From Rhizobium sp. RU36D (GTDB lineage: Bacteria; Pseudomonadota; Alphaproteobacteria; Rhizobiales; Rhizobiaceae): DNA of 64,000 nt. Below the pieces are notes generated by a model that made no database searches, was not told the DNA's origin, and worked only from the letters and a program-made list of their open reading frames with translations. Both the position numbers and the translations under genes were made by a program. The stretch is from positions 1 through 64,000 of the forward strand of contig NZ_FWXU01000005.1 of the NCBI RefSeq assembly GCF_900176345.1. The letters run 5' to 3'. Every line of letters starts with the position of its first letter. Position 1 is the first letter of the stretch. Shown one piece after another: positions 44,423-53,581 of this stretch.

Positions 44423-45202
44423 ATGACATTCACATCGATCTGGACTCGAGAACATATGACCGGCGCGCCGGTCTTTGTCGGCGGTCACCGGGGAGCCAGC
44501 ACCGAAGCCGGCGAAAATTCCCTCGCCGCATTCGAGCAGGCGGTGGCCGCCGGCGCCGATTTCATCGAGTTCGACTGGCGGCTGACCGCGGACAACATTC
44601 CGGTCGTCTTCCACGACGAAACACTGGAGCGGCTGCATGGTGACGCCAAGGCGATCGGCGAGATCTCGTATGCCGAGTTGCACGCCATGCATCCGGCCCT
44701 GCTGACGGTTCCACAAGCGCTGACTGCCGTCCGCGGTCGAATTTGCGTGCTGCTGGATACGAAGATCACCGAACCCGAGGCCTTAGGCTCGGCCCTTGAC
44801 CTGATTGCACCCCATCTTGGCGATGATGCCGCGGTCGCCTTCGGCGTCCGTTCCCTGGAAGCAAGCGCGGTGGTCAGGCAGCGATTGCCTGATAGTCCCA
44901 TGCTCGGCTTGTTCAGAGATTATGGCGACTATCCAGCCTTGCGGGAGATGGACGGCCTCTGGGCTCGTCTTTGGGAGGATGATGCAACCGAGGCGTCAAT
45001 CGGCACGCTCCAGGCCATGGGGCTCCGGGTCATCATCATGGCCGGCCAGCCAACCCATGAGGGTGTCGGCGTCGTCACGCCGGAACGGATGCACACGATC
45101 CTTCAGCGACGGCCCGATGCCGTGATGCTCAACGATGTCAGGCTGGGTCTTGCCGCACGCGCGGCAGACGCGCCTGCCAAACCGAATTCGCCGGGGGGCT
45201 GA
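44423..45202 (+). CDS. Glycerophosphodiester phosphodiesterase family protein
   Basis: This 259-residue protein has the GDPD signature G-H-R-G-A-S-x-E-A-G-E-N-S, E-F-D-W-R-L-T-A-D-N-I-P-V-V-F-H-D-E-T-L-x-R and a later L-D-T-K-I. The E-x-D metal motif reads E-F-D. There is no signal peptide, so it acts in the cytoplasm on imported diesters, releasing an alcohol and a phosphomonoester. Its place between permease and binding protein of the importer suggests that the importer takes up glycerophosphodiester-like or phosphonate-diester compounds. Confidence 0.9.
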   Translation: MTFTSIWTREHMTGAPVFVGGHRGASTEAGENSLAAFEQAVAAGADFIEFDWRLTADNIPVVFHDETLERLHGDAKAIGEISYAELHAMHPALLTVPQALTAVRGRICVLLDTKITEPEALGSALDLIAPHLGDDAAVAFGVRSLEASAVVRQRLPDSPMLGLFRDYGDYPALREMDGLWARLWEDDATEASIGTLQAMGLRVIIMAGQPTHEGVGVVTPERMHTILQRRPDAVMLNDVRLGLAARAADAPAKPNSPGG

Positions 45203-45283
45203 CCACCAATCCCTCCGGCAGGTGGCTGCGGCCTCGAAAACCCAGCCATGCAACTCCCGTCGTATCAACCAACGGAGCCTACG

Positions 45284-46858
45284 ATGCCCAATATCAACCG
45301 CCGCCTGCTGCTGCAGGGTGCCGCCCTGACACCTTTCATCTTCGATTTCGTGCCCTCGGCCTTCGCTGCCGCCGGCGCACCCCGCCCCGATTTCACCGTT
45401 GCCGTTGCGGCGCTGCCGGCAACGCTGGAGCCAGCGCGTGAGCTTTCCAATGTCGGCACGCGCGTCACCTATTCCGTATTCGATACGCTGATCCGCCGCG
45501 ATTTCCTCGGCTCGCCGGATGGTGGCGGCTCCGAGTTGAAGCCGCATCTGGCAACCTCCTGGGAGCGCGTCAGCCCCTCTGAACTCATCGTCAAGCTGCG
45601 CCAGGGCGTCAAGTTCCACAACGGTGACGAGCTGACGGCTGACGACGTGGTCTACACCTTCCGCGACGGACGCCTGCGTGGCGAAAAGGCCCAGATCCCC
45701 GGGGGCAAGCCCTATTTCGGCATTCTGAAGGATGTCACGGCGATCGATCCCTACGCCGTGCGCTTCACCACCAAGGTCGCCGACGTGCTGCTGGAGCAGC
45801 GTCTCGCCTCCTGGTGCGCCTGGATCGTCAACAAGCGCGCCTATGAAGAAATGGGCTTCGACGCCTATTCGCGCGCGCCGGTCGCAACCGGTCCCTACAA
45901 GGTCATCTCCCACAGCCAGAACGAGGCGACGGCTCTGGAAGCCTTCGACGACTATTTCCTCGGCACCCCCACCGCCAAGAAGGTAACCTTCCGCGCCGTT
46001 CCGGAACTGGCCGCCCGCGTCGCCGGCCTGGTATCCGGCGAATTCGACCTGATCACCAACGTACCCCCGGACCAGGTGGCGATCATCGGCGGCTATGACG
46101 ATATCGAGATCCGCTCGGTCGTCCTCGCCAATTCCCATGTTCTCGTCTTCGACAATCATGACAAGGTTCTGGCCGACAAGCGCGTGCGTCAGGCCCTTTC
46201 CAACGCCATCGACCGCCAGAAACTGGTCGATACGCTTTGGCTCGGCAAGGCAGAGGTCCCCGGCAGCCACAACTATCCGGAATATGGCCAGATGTTCGTC
46301 GAAGGCCGCAAACTTCCCTACGATCCCGAGAAGGCCAGGGCTCTGCTGGCCGAGGCTGGCTACAAGGGCGAGAAGATCGTCTACAAGACCCAGGCATCTT
46401 ATTACACCAATGCCCTGGAAGCAGCCCAGGTTCTGGTCGAAATGTGGAAGGCCGTCGGCATCAATGCCGAGCTGCAGGTCGTGGAAACCGGCGACCAGAT
46501 GAAGGGCGAAGGCGCCCAGGTCTACAACTGGTCGAACTCCACACGCCTGCCCGATCCGCTCGGCGCTCTCTGGGTTGCCTGGGGTCCGGGTGGCGAAATC
46601 CAGTCGAAGGACGTCTGGTCTCCCGAATCCCGCAAGGCCTTCAACGAATATGGCCAGGCGCTTGAGGCCGAAACCGATCCGGTCAAGCGCAAGGAACTGT
46701 TCGTGAAGATGCTGGACACCTGGGAAGACGAAGCGCCCGGCACGATCCTCTACCAGCCCTTCGAGGCCTACGCGATCAAGAAGTCGATCCAGTGGCGTCC
46801 GACCACCTTCTACTTCATGGATCTGCGCCCCGACAACCTGCGCTTCCCGCAGGCCTGA
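45284..46858 (+). CDS. ABC transporter substrate-binding protein, family 5, Tat-type signal
   Basis: This 524-residue periplasmic protein starts M-P-N-I-N-R-R-L-L-L-Q-G-A-A-L, a probable twin-arginine signal. The mature part has family 5 motifs: R-Q-G-V-K-F-H-N-G-D-E-L-T-A-D-D-V-V-Y, A-T-G-P-Y-K-V and V-R-Q-A-L-S-N-A-I-D-R. GGAG lies 8-11 bases before ATG 45284; an earlier ATG at 45248 would spoil the signal. It is the binding protein for the importer at 40570-44418. Confidence 0.92.
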   Translation: MPNINRRLLLQGAALTPFIFDFVPSAFAAAGAPRPDFTVAVAALPATLEPARELSNVGTRVTYSVFDTLIRRDFLGSPDGGGSELKPHLATSWERVSPSELIVKLRQGVKFHNGDELTADDVVYTFRDGRLRGEKAQIPGGKPYFGILKDVTAIDPYAVRFTTKVADVLLEQRLASWCAWIVNKRAYEEMGFDAYSRAPVATGPYKVISHSQNEATALEAFDDYFLGTPTAKKVTFRAVPELAARVAGLVSGEFDLITNVPPDQVAIIGGYDDIEIRSVVLANSHVLVFDNHDKVLADKRVRQALSNAIDRQKLVDTLWLGKAEVPGSHNYPEYGQMFVEGRKLPYDPEKARALLAEAGYKGEKIVYKTQASYYTNALEAAQVLVEMWKAVGINAELQVVETGDQMKGEGAQVYNWSNSTRLPDPLGALWVAWGPGGEIQSKDVWSPESRKAFNEYGQALEAETDPVKRKELFVKMLDTWEDEAPGTILYQPFEAYAIKKSIQWRPTTFYFMDLRPDNLRFPQA

Positions 46859-46868
46859 GGAACAAGAC

Positions 46869-47750
46869 ATGGCCAATAGGCTGACCATCGTCCAGGTATC
46901 CGATACGCATCTGTCGCGCAGCCATGCCTGGTTCACGGCCAATTGGCCTGTCTTCGTTGAGGAAATGCGCCAGTTGTCGCCCGATTTCATCATCAATTCG
47001 GGCGACATCTCCTTCAACGGGCCTGACAGGCCCGATGATCTTGCCTTCGCTGTCGCCTGCCACCGGGAGCTTTCCTCTCCGTGGCGGGCCATTGCAGGCA
47101 ATCACGATGTCGGCGAGGCGCCGGTCGCCTCGCGGCTGAACCAGCCGGTGAACGACGCGAGGCTCGCCGCCTGGCGCAGCCATGTCGGTTTGTCATGGTG
47201 GGTCCAGGATCTGGAAAAGGACGGCCTGCGTCTGCGGCTGATCGGTCTGGACAGCGCCCTGATGGGCAGCGGCCACGAAGAGGAGGCCGTGCAAGCGGCC
47301 TTTCTGGAAACCGCCCTTGCCGAACGCGACGGCCGCCTGACCATGGTGTTCACTCACATGCCGCCCTTCGACAAGGATCCGGACGACCAGAAGATCACCA
47401 CGCACTGTATCCTGCCGGAGCCGCGCCGCTGGCTGCTCGACCGATGCCTGGAGCATGGCGTCGCGGTCTTGGCTGCCGGACATATCCATCGCCATACGGT
47501 GCATGACTACAAGGGACTGGCGATCGTCACCGCACCCGCCACGTCCTTCGTCAACATGCCGGCGAGCCCACCCAGCGATATCAGCCATATGCGGACCGGC
47601 TATCTGCTCTGGCACCTGGATGCGGACGGCCTGCGCCATCAGGTGGTGCGGCCGCGCCTCTTCATCAGCATCGATGCCAGCAACTGGACGGAGCAGGCCA
47701 AGACCACGACGTCGCTGCCGGAGCGGCCACTCCAGCCGTGGTTCGGCTGA
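46869..47750 (+). CDS. Calcineurin-like metallophosphoesterase
   Basis: This 293-residue enzyme has the full two-metal set: V-S-D-T-H-L (Asp, His), S-G-D-I-S, A-G-N-H-D-V-G, F-T-H-M-P-P and G-H-I-H-R-H. It resembles the CpdA/GpdQ group of phosphodiesterases. It has no signal peptide. It might hydrolyse imported phosphodiesters, or stand in for PhnP, the cyclic ribosyl phosphodiesterase missing from this locus; both ideas are inference. Confidence 0.88.
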   Translation: MANRLTIVQVSDTHLSRSHAWFTANWPVFVEEMRQLSPDFIINSGDISFNGPDRPDDLAFAVACHRELSSPWRAIAGNHDVGEAPVASRLNQPVNDARLAAWRSHVGLSWWVQDLEKDGLRLRLIGLDSALMGSGHEEEAVQAAFLETALAERDGRLTMVFTHMPPFDKDPDDQKITTHCILPEPRRWLLDRCLEHGVAVLAAGHIHRHTVHDYKGLAIVTAPATSFVNMPASPPSDISHMRTGYLLWHLDADGLRHQVVRPRLFISIDASNWTEQAKTTTSLPERPLQPWFG

Positions 47751-47790
47751 GCGCCTCCGATTTCATGCATGAATTGAACAAGGACACATC

Positions 47791-49086
47791 ATGACCCATA
47801 GAATTGCAGTCACCATCATGTGCGATGGCAACCGGCCGGATTTTGTCACCAACGAGACGACCCCCGTCATGGCGGCGCTCAAGCGCGCCGGGATCTGGTT
47901 TGCTAATCAGCGCGGCATCTTCCCCTCGGCGACACGCGCCTCATCGGCGTCCATCGCCACGGGTTGCCATCCCCTCGCCCATGGCCTCAGGGGCAATTCC
48001 ATGGGCCTGCCGATAGAAGGCGGCTTTGAATTCCACGATGCCGGCAAGCCGGAATTCTTCGACACCTTCCGCCGGCATTATGGCCGCATGCTGGCGCGTC
48101 CCTCCGTATCCGAACGCGTGGCTGGGTTGCATGGCGCGATCATCGCCAGCAACGCGTCACCGGGTGCGGCCTTCTTCCACGACAGCTACAGCCACGCCAA
48201 TATGTATCATCGCGAGCTTTGCTATGCGCCGGGCCGCATTCCCACCGGTGAGGTCATGAAGACGGCGGCCGGTCATGAGGGCGACGCCATCGCCACGCGC
48301 CGCTTTATCGAGGCCTTGCTGGAAAAGCGCCCGTCCTCCGCCACGCTCTGGCTGTCCGAGCCGGACAAGTCGATGCATGCCGCGCCGCTCGGATCGGATG
48401 TCCATCTCGAAGCCTTGGCCGGCGCCGACCGCTTGGTCGGTCAGGTTGCCGAGGCGGTGGAGCGGCTGCGAGACGAAGGCCACGAGGTGCTGTTCATCGT
48501 CGGCTCCGACCATGGCCATGAGTCGGTGACCGAGGCGATACCGGTCGAGCGCCGACTGTTTGAGGCGGGGTTCAAATCGTCGATTGACGGACCCGAGATC
48601 GTGGTTGCGCCGCAGGGCTGCGCCGCCTTCATCCATTTCGGCGGTGAGGCATCCACGCGCCGTATCGAGGCGGCGGATTGGCTGCGCCAGCAGTCCTGGG
48701 TGGAGGAGGTCTTCATGGGTGAGGACCTGGCAAAGCTCGGCCAGATCCCCGGAGACGATCTGATCGCCATCGACATGGCCAAGACGGAAGGCGCCAATAT
48801 CAATGGCGTGCCTGGACTATCCGCCATGGCCGTGCGTTTCGATGAGGAGATCGGCGAGGTGCGTCGTGATTGCGGCATGCATGGTGGCCGCGGCCGATAC
48901 GAGACCAATCCGGTGCTGATGATCGTCGGAGTAGGCTTCGAGGCCGGTCTTGAGGTGTCGGACGAAAGCTCGATCACCGACATCGCTCCCAGCATCATCC
49001 GCCATCTCGGCCTTCCGGAAACGGACATGGACGGTAAGGCGCTGCAGGCTGACCTGTCTCGCATTCAGGTCGCCATGGCTGGATAA
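47791..49086 (+). CDS. Alkaline phosphatase superfamily phosphodiesterase/phosphonoacetate hydrolase-like
   Basis: This 431-residue enzyme has the metal and nucleophile motifs of the superfamily: M-C-D-G-N-R-P-D, P-S-A-T-R-A-S-S-A-S (Thr nucleophile), S-E-P-D-K-S-M-H-A, G-S-D-H-G-H and C-G-M-H-G-G. The pattern is close to phosphonoacetate hydrolases and nucleotide pyrophosphatase/phosphodiesterases. There is no signal peptide. It is the last gene of the organophosphorus run, 40 bases after the metallophosphoesterase, and may directly split a phosphonate or phosphodiester. Confidence 0.85.
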   Translation: MTHRIAVTIMCDGNRPDFVTNETTPVMAALKRAGIWFANQRGIFPSATRASSASIATGCHPLAHGLRGNSMGLPIEGGFEFHDAGKPEFFDTFRRHYGRMLARPSVSERVAGLHGAIIASNASPGAAFFHDSYSHANMYHRELCYAPGRIPTGEVMKTAAGHEGDAIATRRFIEALLEKRPSSATLWLSEPDKSMHAAPLGSDVHLEALAGADRLVGQVAEAVERLRDEGHEVLFIVGSDHGHESVTEAIPVERRLFEAGFKSSIDGPEIVVAPQGCAAFIHFGGEASTRRIEAADWLRQQSWVEEVFMGEDLAKLGQIPGDDLIAIDMAKTEGANINGVPGLSAMAVRFDEEIGEVRRDCGMHGGRGRYETNPVLMIVGVGFEAGLEVSDESSITDIAPSIIRHLGLPETDMDGKALQADLSRIQVAMAG

Positions 49087-49092
49087 TGCTTT

Positions 49093-49124
49093 CCGTCGTC
49101 CCGGCAAGATCACCGGGACGACGG
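49093..49124. terminator. Strong hairpin between convergent genes
   Basis: CCGTCGTCCCGG (49093-49104) and CCGGGACGACGG (49113-49124) form a perfect 12-bp stem with an 8-base loop, 6 bases after the stop of the phosphodiesterase gene and before the convergent aminohydrolase gene. No T-run follows on either strand, so it is a likely transcript end or barrier and not a textbook terminator. Confidence 0.55.
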
Positions 49125-49141
49125 GCTTCCTGCGGGACGGC

Positions 49142-49963
49142 CTACCACAGCGAGGTGTGGCGGTTGACATCCTTATACAGAAGGTAGCGGAACTTGCCGG
49201 GGCCGCCCGCATAGCAGGCCTGGGGGCAGAAGGCGCGCAGCCACATGAAATCCCCGGCCTCGACTTCGACCCAGTCGCCATTGAGGCGATAGACCGCCTT
49301 GCCTTCCAGCACATAGAGCCCGTGCTCCATGACATGGGTCTCCATGAACGGAATCGTGCCGCCGGGCTCGAAGGTGACGATATTGACATGCATGTCGTAG
49401 CGCACATCGGCGGGATCGATGAAGCGCGTCGTGCCCCAGCTTCCATTGGTATCGGGCATGAAGGCGATTTCGTGCTGGTCCTCATGGCTGAAGATCGGCT
49501 CGGGCAAGTCAAGGCCCTCGACCACCTGGAAGACCTTGCGGAACCAGTGGAACTTGGCCGGCTCAGCACCGGTCGCCCGCAACGTCCATTTGGAGCCTGC
49601 CGGAAGATAGGCGAAGGATCCAGCGCGCATGTCCTGCGCCTTGCCGTCCAGTTCCACCGTCAGGGTGCCGGCCACGACGAACAGGACGGCCTGGGCACGG
49701 GCATCGGGCTCGGGCCGGTTGCTGCCGCCGCCCGGCATGACTTCCATCAGATACTGTGAAAAGGTTTCGGAAAATCCGGTCAGCGGGCGCGACAAGATCC
49801 AGGCCCGCGTGCCGGTCCAGTGCGGCAGCACGCTGGTGACGATGTCACTCATAACCGTGCGGGGAATGACGGCATAGGCCGTGGTGAAAATCGCCTTGCT
49901 GGAAAGAAGCTCGGTTTGCCCGGGCAGCCCGCCCATGGCGGAATAGAAGTTCGAAGTGCTCAT
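49142..49963 (-). CDS. allE: (S)-ureidoglycine aminohydrolase (bicupin)
   Basis: This 273-residue protein has two cupin domains. The C-terminal one shows E-T-H-V-M-E-H-G-L-Y-V-L-E-G and C-P-Q-A-C-Y, which give the Glu, two His and Gln ligands for manganese seen in UGlyAH. It releases ammonia from ureidoglycine in purine (allantoin) catabolism. The start is ATG 49963; a TTG at 50026 is less likely. No other allantoin genes are in the window. It is convergent with the phn locus. Confidence 0.87.
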   Translation of the reverse strand: MSTSNFYSAMGGLPGQTELLSSKAIFTTAYAVIPRTVMSDIVTSVLPHWTGTRAWILSRPLTGFSETFSQYLMEVMPGGGSNRPEPDARAQAVLFVVAGTLTVELDGKAQDMRAGSFAYLPAGSKWTLRATGAEPAKFHWFRKVFQVVEGLDLPEPIFSHEDQHEIAFMPDTNGSWGTTRFIDPADVRYDMHVNIVTFEPGGTIPFMETHVMEHGLYVLEGKAVYRLNGDWVEVEAGDFMWLRAFCPQACYAGGPGKFRYLLYKDVNRHTSLW

Positions 49964-50148
49964 GTAAGCGCCATGTCCAATCTTGTCTGTTTCGGCTTCG
50001 CGGAGGACATGTGAGCTATCAAACAACTCGTCAGGAGGGTCAAGCTTACAGATGGGACGGCGGGTATGATTGTCCGATGATTCCTGATCGCACGAACGAT
50101 GATTTCTCGACTGAAAGTCGAATTATTGGATAATCTGAAAACCATTGG

Positions 50149-50177
50149 TTGACATTGATTGTGCTAGCCCCTATCTT
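50149..50177 (+). promoter_or_regulatory. Housekeeping-type promoter of the cold-shock gene
   Basis: TTGACA (50149-50154) is followed after exactly 17 bases by TATCTT (50172-50177), an almost ideal sigma-70 promoter. Transcription would start near 50184, leaving a 5' leader of about 130 bases before the csp ATG, as is usual for cold-shock mRNAs. The rest of the 352-base gap before the gene (49964-50315) holds no gene that I can see. Confidence 0.75.
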
Positions 50178-50315
50178 AGGGCTGTCGATATTGCTGTTTG
50201 ACTTTTGTTACTGCGCCCTAATGGCGCGCCTTGGACGAACTTCTCCCTTCAAAATCGAGACGACACGCACACGCATCGGCGTGTTCGTAACTCAGTTGCT
50301 ATGAAAGGGTTCGTT

Positions 50316-50525
50316 ATGACCACTGGCACAGTTAAATGGTTCAATTCCACCAAGGGCTTCGGCTTCATTCAGCCTGACAACGGCGGCGCTGACGTATTCG
50401 TACACATCTCTGCTGTCGAACGTTCCGGCATGCGTGACATCGTCGAAGGCCAGAAGATTGGCTACGAGATGGAACGCGACAACAAGTCGGGCAAGATGTC
50501 CGCCTGCCGCCTCCAGGCTGCCTAA
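50316..50525 (+). CDS. Cold-shock protein (CspA family)
   Basis: This 69-residue RNA-binding protein has both RNP motifs (K-G-F-G-F-I and V-F-V-H-I-S). It starts [10 protein letters not shown]; an upstream in-frame extension is untypical. The long leader and strong promoter suggest post-transcriptional control. It acts as an RNA chaperone. It ends 70 bases before a strong terminator. Confidence 0.95.
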   Translation: MTTGTVKWFNSTKGFGFIQPDNGGADVFVHISAVERSGMRDIVEGQKIGYEMERDNKSGKMSACRLQAA

Positions 50526-50593
50526 TAGGTCTTTGAGCCGTCCGGTGACCACGGATGTACTGGCACTGTTGATGAGCACAAATACCAGCGAGA

Positions 50594-50623
50594 GGTCAGG
50601 CGCATAGCCTGGCCTTTTTTTTG
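50594..50623 (+). terminator. Rho-independent terminator after the cold-shock gene
   Basis: GGTCAGGC (50595-50602) pairs with GCCTGGCC (50608-50615, one G-U pair) around a GCATA loop and is followed by eight T. The small-protein genes downstream therefore need read-through or their own promoter. Confidence 0.88.
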
Positions 50624-50651
50624 GTCGCTACGCTGGAGGAGCTTCGAGCCT

Positions 50652-50876
50652 ATGACCCAAACATTCAGTAAATCGCGTGCTAAGGCCGAAATTGCCTTTA
50701 GCAGTCTTCAATCGCAATTCTTCTCGCGCAGCCAGGGGCTGGAGGAGCAGAACGCACATGTGCAGGCCCGCGACGAAAAGACCGCACGCCTGCGCGAGGC
50801 CCGGCACGCCAGCGAAGCAGCCAATCTGGCCGCCCTCGCCGACAAGAAAGCCGGCAAGCATCCGAAAAAAGGCTGA
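50652..50876 (+). CDS. Small basic hypothetical protein
   Basis: This 74-residue protein starts M-T-Q-T-F-S-K-S-R-A-K-A-E-I-A-F and is rich in Ala, Lys, Arg and Gln, with a predicted helix and a basic tail G-K-H-P-K-K-G. It has no membrane segment or cysteine. GGAGGA lies 11 bases before the ATG. I do not recognise a characterised family; the place after a cold-shock gene recalls similar small genes in rhizobia. Confidence 0.7.
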   Translation: MTQTFSKSRAKAEIAFSSLQSQFFSRSQGLEEQNAHVQARDEKTARLREARHASEAANLAALADKKAGKHPKKG

Positions 50877-50944
50877 GATCGGCGCAGCTCTGCGCTGCCC
50901 GTCTCCTCTACGATCTTCTGACACTCTACAAACGGAACCAAACC

Positions 50945-51343
50945 TTGAAAAAAACAAGAAACAGCGACCTTTCCGATCGCCGCAATGCGGCGGATGAGGC
51001 AAAGGCAAAGCTTCTCGCAGCCTATAGCGCCAAGAAGGCGGACGAACCCGCACTGCTAGCCAAGCAGGCGGAACGACAGGCGATCGTCGCCGCGCGCAAC
51101 GAACGCAATGCGGCCCGCGACCTGAAGAAGGCCGAGGAAAAGCAGCGCCTTGCCGCAGAAGCGGAAGCCCGCGACCTTGCCGCCAAGGCAGAGATCGCCG
51201 CGCGCGAGGCGGCGGCCCGTGCCGAGATCGAGGAACGGGAGGCTATCGAACGCGATCGCATCTCTCGTGTCGTCTCCGATGAAGCGGCCCGCAAGGCCGA
51301 ACGCGACCGTCGCTATGCCAATCGCAAGGCGCGTCAGGCGTGA
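50945..51343 (+). CDS. DUF6481-like Ala/Glu/Arg-rich coiled-coil protein
   Basis: This 132-residue protein is almost wholly helical, with repeated A-x-x-A-E-x-R and E-A-R/A-A-R units from about residue 35 to 125. It resembles DUF6481 proteins (S-D-R-R-N-A-A-D-E-A-K-A-K-L-L near the start). The start codon is TTG at 50945; no ATG is near. The stop overlaps a possible GTG start of the next frame. The function is unknown; such proteins may bind nucleic acid or ribosomes. Confidence 0.72.
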   Translation: MKKTRNSDLSDRRNAADEAKAKLLAAYSAKKADEPALLAKQAERQAIVAARNERNAARDLKKAEEKQRLAAEAEARDLAAKAEIAAREAAARAEIEEREAIERDRISRVVSDEAARKAERDRRYANRKARQA

Positions 51344-51420
51344 CGGAGCACCAGAGCCCCGTCTCGGCCACAGCCGGACCTTCCTCAACGCACATACCTC
51401 GAACCGGACTTTCTACGCCC

Positions 51421-51708
51421 ATGATCGAACTCTCCCCATCGCAAATTGCCGGACTGAAGCTCGCCAAGAACGGCGATCTTTATCCGCAATCCCCAACCAA
51501 GTGGACGCATAAGGACGCGACAGTGACCTTTGCGAAAACCGACCGCTGGAAGGAGAGGCCGCTGAAGATCAAGTTCGTGACGAACAAGACCATCGAGGAC
51601 CTGAGCGGGCCGGGCCTGCTCGAACGCCGCCATCTGGATGACGACGCCGCCAAGGATGTCTACGGCATCACCATGGCCGGCAAGATGTGGCTGCTGAAGA
51701 ACAAATAG
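51421..51708 (+). CDS. Conserved hypothetical protein, small
   Basis: This 95-residue soluble protein starts M-I-E-L-S-P-S-Q-I-A-G-L-K-L-A. It has a middle K-T-D-R-W-K-E-R-P-L-K-I-K-F-V-T and a final M-A-G-K-M-W-L-L-K-N-K. The start could also be GTG 51340, which overlaps the previous stop (GTGA) and adds 27 low-complexity residues. I do not recognise the family. Confidence 0.65.
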   Translation: MIELSPSQIAGLKLAKNGDLYPQSPTKWTHKDATVTFAKTDRWKERPLKIKFVTNKTIEDLSGPGLLERRHLDDDAAKDVYGITMAGKMWLLKNK

Positions 51709-51785
51709 GTCTTTTGGTCAGCTAAAGCGCGTCGCCGCTTTGCTGCCATGCGGCGAGGCGCCAGTTCTCCTTGCATTCCCCGGCG

Positions 51786-53369
51786 TCACGCGCGCGTCAA
51801 CGCCAGTCGTCGGGAGATGCCGATATTCTCCAGGAAGGCTTCGTCGTGGCTGACGACGATTAGCGCGCCATCATAAGTCCTCAGCCCCGCCTCCACTTCC
51901 TCCATGGATGCGATATCCAGATGGTTCGTCGGCTCATCCAACATCAGCAGAGCCGGCGGCTTGTAGCCCAGGATGCAGGCAAGTCCGGCCCGCAGCATTT
52001 GACCGCCGCTCAGGCTGCCCACGATCTGCAAGGCAGCATCCGCCCTGAACATGAAGCGGGCAAGCGCCGACCGACAGGCATTTTCATCCGCTTGCGGGTT
52101 AAGGCGGCGAAAATTGTCCCGAATCGAGCATGACCGATCAAGCAGCCTCACATGCTGGTCGAGCAGCACATGATCGGCAAGAATTTCGATTGAGCCGGTG
52201 GTTGGCTGCAGCAAGCCTGAGGCAATCGACAACAATGTCGTTTTTCCCGAACCATTCGGTCCGGTAATGGCAAGCCGCTCCGGTCCGACAATCTCGAAGG
52301 AAATCCCGGAGAACAGCGACCTTCCACCGTCATGCGCGAAACCGAGATCGTTCGCCCGGAGGACGACCTTATGCGGCGGCAGTCCGGATTTCGGCAGCGT
52401 CACAGATAGCGGCTGCAAAATCTCGATGCGTTCCTGGGCAGCAGCCAGTTGTTCTCTGGCCATCTGTTTTTGTTTATCGGCCAGTTTCGCCTGATTGGCT
52501 CCTGTAACCTCACTTCGGTTTTTCATCGCGCCCAAGAGGATGCGAGGCGCGTCCCCCTTGCTGGCTTTGCGACGTCCGGCACTGTCCCTGCGCATTTTTC
52601 GCTCTGCCAACGCCTGCGTGGCGCGGGCCACGGTCTTCAACTCCTTTTCCGCTTCTATAAGGTCGCGTTTGGCCGCGGTGAGTTCCAGCGCCTTTGCCGC
52701 GCGGTAGTGGCTCCAATTGCCGCCATAGCTGTTGGCGCCGAGCGAGGTCAGCTCAACGATCGTGTCCATGGTGTCCAGCAGATCCCGATCGTGACTGACC
52801 ACGATCGCACCGCCCTTCCAACTGTTCAGAAGGGATTTGACGAAACCGCGCCCCGCGCCATCGAGATGATTTGACGGTTCGTCCAGCAGCAGGAAATCGG
52901 GTTTGGCAAAAACCAGCGCCGCCAGCGCGACACGGGTGTATTCCCCGCCTGATAGCGTGGACAATGGCGTATCGGGTTTCGCTGACATGCCGAGGCTCGC
53001 CAGGGCCGAGTGGATACGATCTTCCAGCGACCAGTCGGCCTCGGTAATCTCCTCCGCCGTCGCCTCGCCCCGCTCCGCCCTTGCGAGAATATCGAGAGCT
53101 CTGCGAACCTCAAAGATATCCGCGACCGTCTGGCCCGGTTCGGCGCCGGAGGTCTGCCGGAGCAACCCGATCTTCAACCCTTGAGAGACCGACCCGTGGC
53201 TTGGTGGAAGTGTGCCGGCAATGATCTTGAGAAGCGTGGACTTGCCAACGCCATTGCGCCCGACGAGACCCGTGCGCCCAGGCCCGAATGTCAGATCGAG
53301 ATCGGAAAAGAGCGGGCGGCCGTCAGGCGTGGACCATGATAGTTGGGAAATGGTTATAGCTGCAGGCAT
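51786..53369 (-). CDS. ABC-F family ATPase
   Basis: This 527-residue soluble protein has two ABC domains: Walker A G-R-N-G-V-G-K-S-T with signature L-S-G-G-E-Y-T-R, and G-P-N-G-S-G-K-T-T with L-S-G-G-Q-M-L-R, both with D-E-P-S/T-N-H-L-D. The basic linker (about residues 230-310, K-R-D-L-I-E-A-E-K-E-L) is the part that reaches the ribosomal tRNA sites. ABC-F proteins act in translation or antibiotic protection and not transport. It is divergent from speD. Confidence 0.9.
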   Translation of the reverse strand: MPAAITISQLSWSTPDGRPLFSDLDLTFGPGRTGLVGRNGVGKSTLLKIIAGTLPPSHGSVSQGLKIGLLRQTSGAEPGQTVADIFEVRRALDILARAERGEATAEEITEADWSLEDRIHSALASLGMSAKPDTPLSTLSGGEYTRVALAALVFAKPDFLLLDEPSNHLDGAGRGFVKSLLNSWKGGAIVVSHDRDLLDTMDTIVELTSLGANSYGGNWSHYRAAKALELTAAKRDLIEAEKELKTVARATQALAERKMRRDSAGRRKASKGDAPRILLGAMKNRSEVTGANQAKLADKQKQMAREQLAAAQERIEILQPLSVTLPKSGLPPHKVVLRANDLGFAHDGGRSLFSGISFEIVGPERLAITGPNGSGKTTLLSIASGLLQPTTGSIEILADHVLLDQHVRLLDRSCSIRDNFRRLNPQADENACRSALARFMFRADAALQIVGSLSGGQMLRAGLACILGYKPPALLMLDEPTNHLDIASMEEVEAGLRTYDGALIVVSHDEAFLENIGISRRLALTRA

Positions 53370-53581
53370 GCAAAATACCTCTGGAAACAGAACGAGAAAC
53401 GTTTGTTTTCAGGGCGATTTCCATGATGCACCTGCCTGTTGAAGCCGCGGATGACGGTTGAATATCAAACGAATGCGGCAGGTTCAAGATATCCGGTTCG
53501 GTCGTGCTGGCATCACCGCTGGTGAGATGCTATCGGCTGACTCAGGACCGCGGAGCCCGGCGGGACCATGATTTGGGACAA

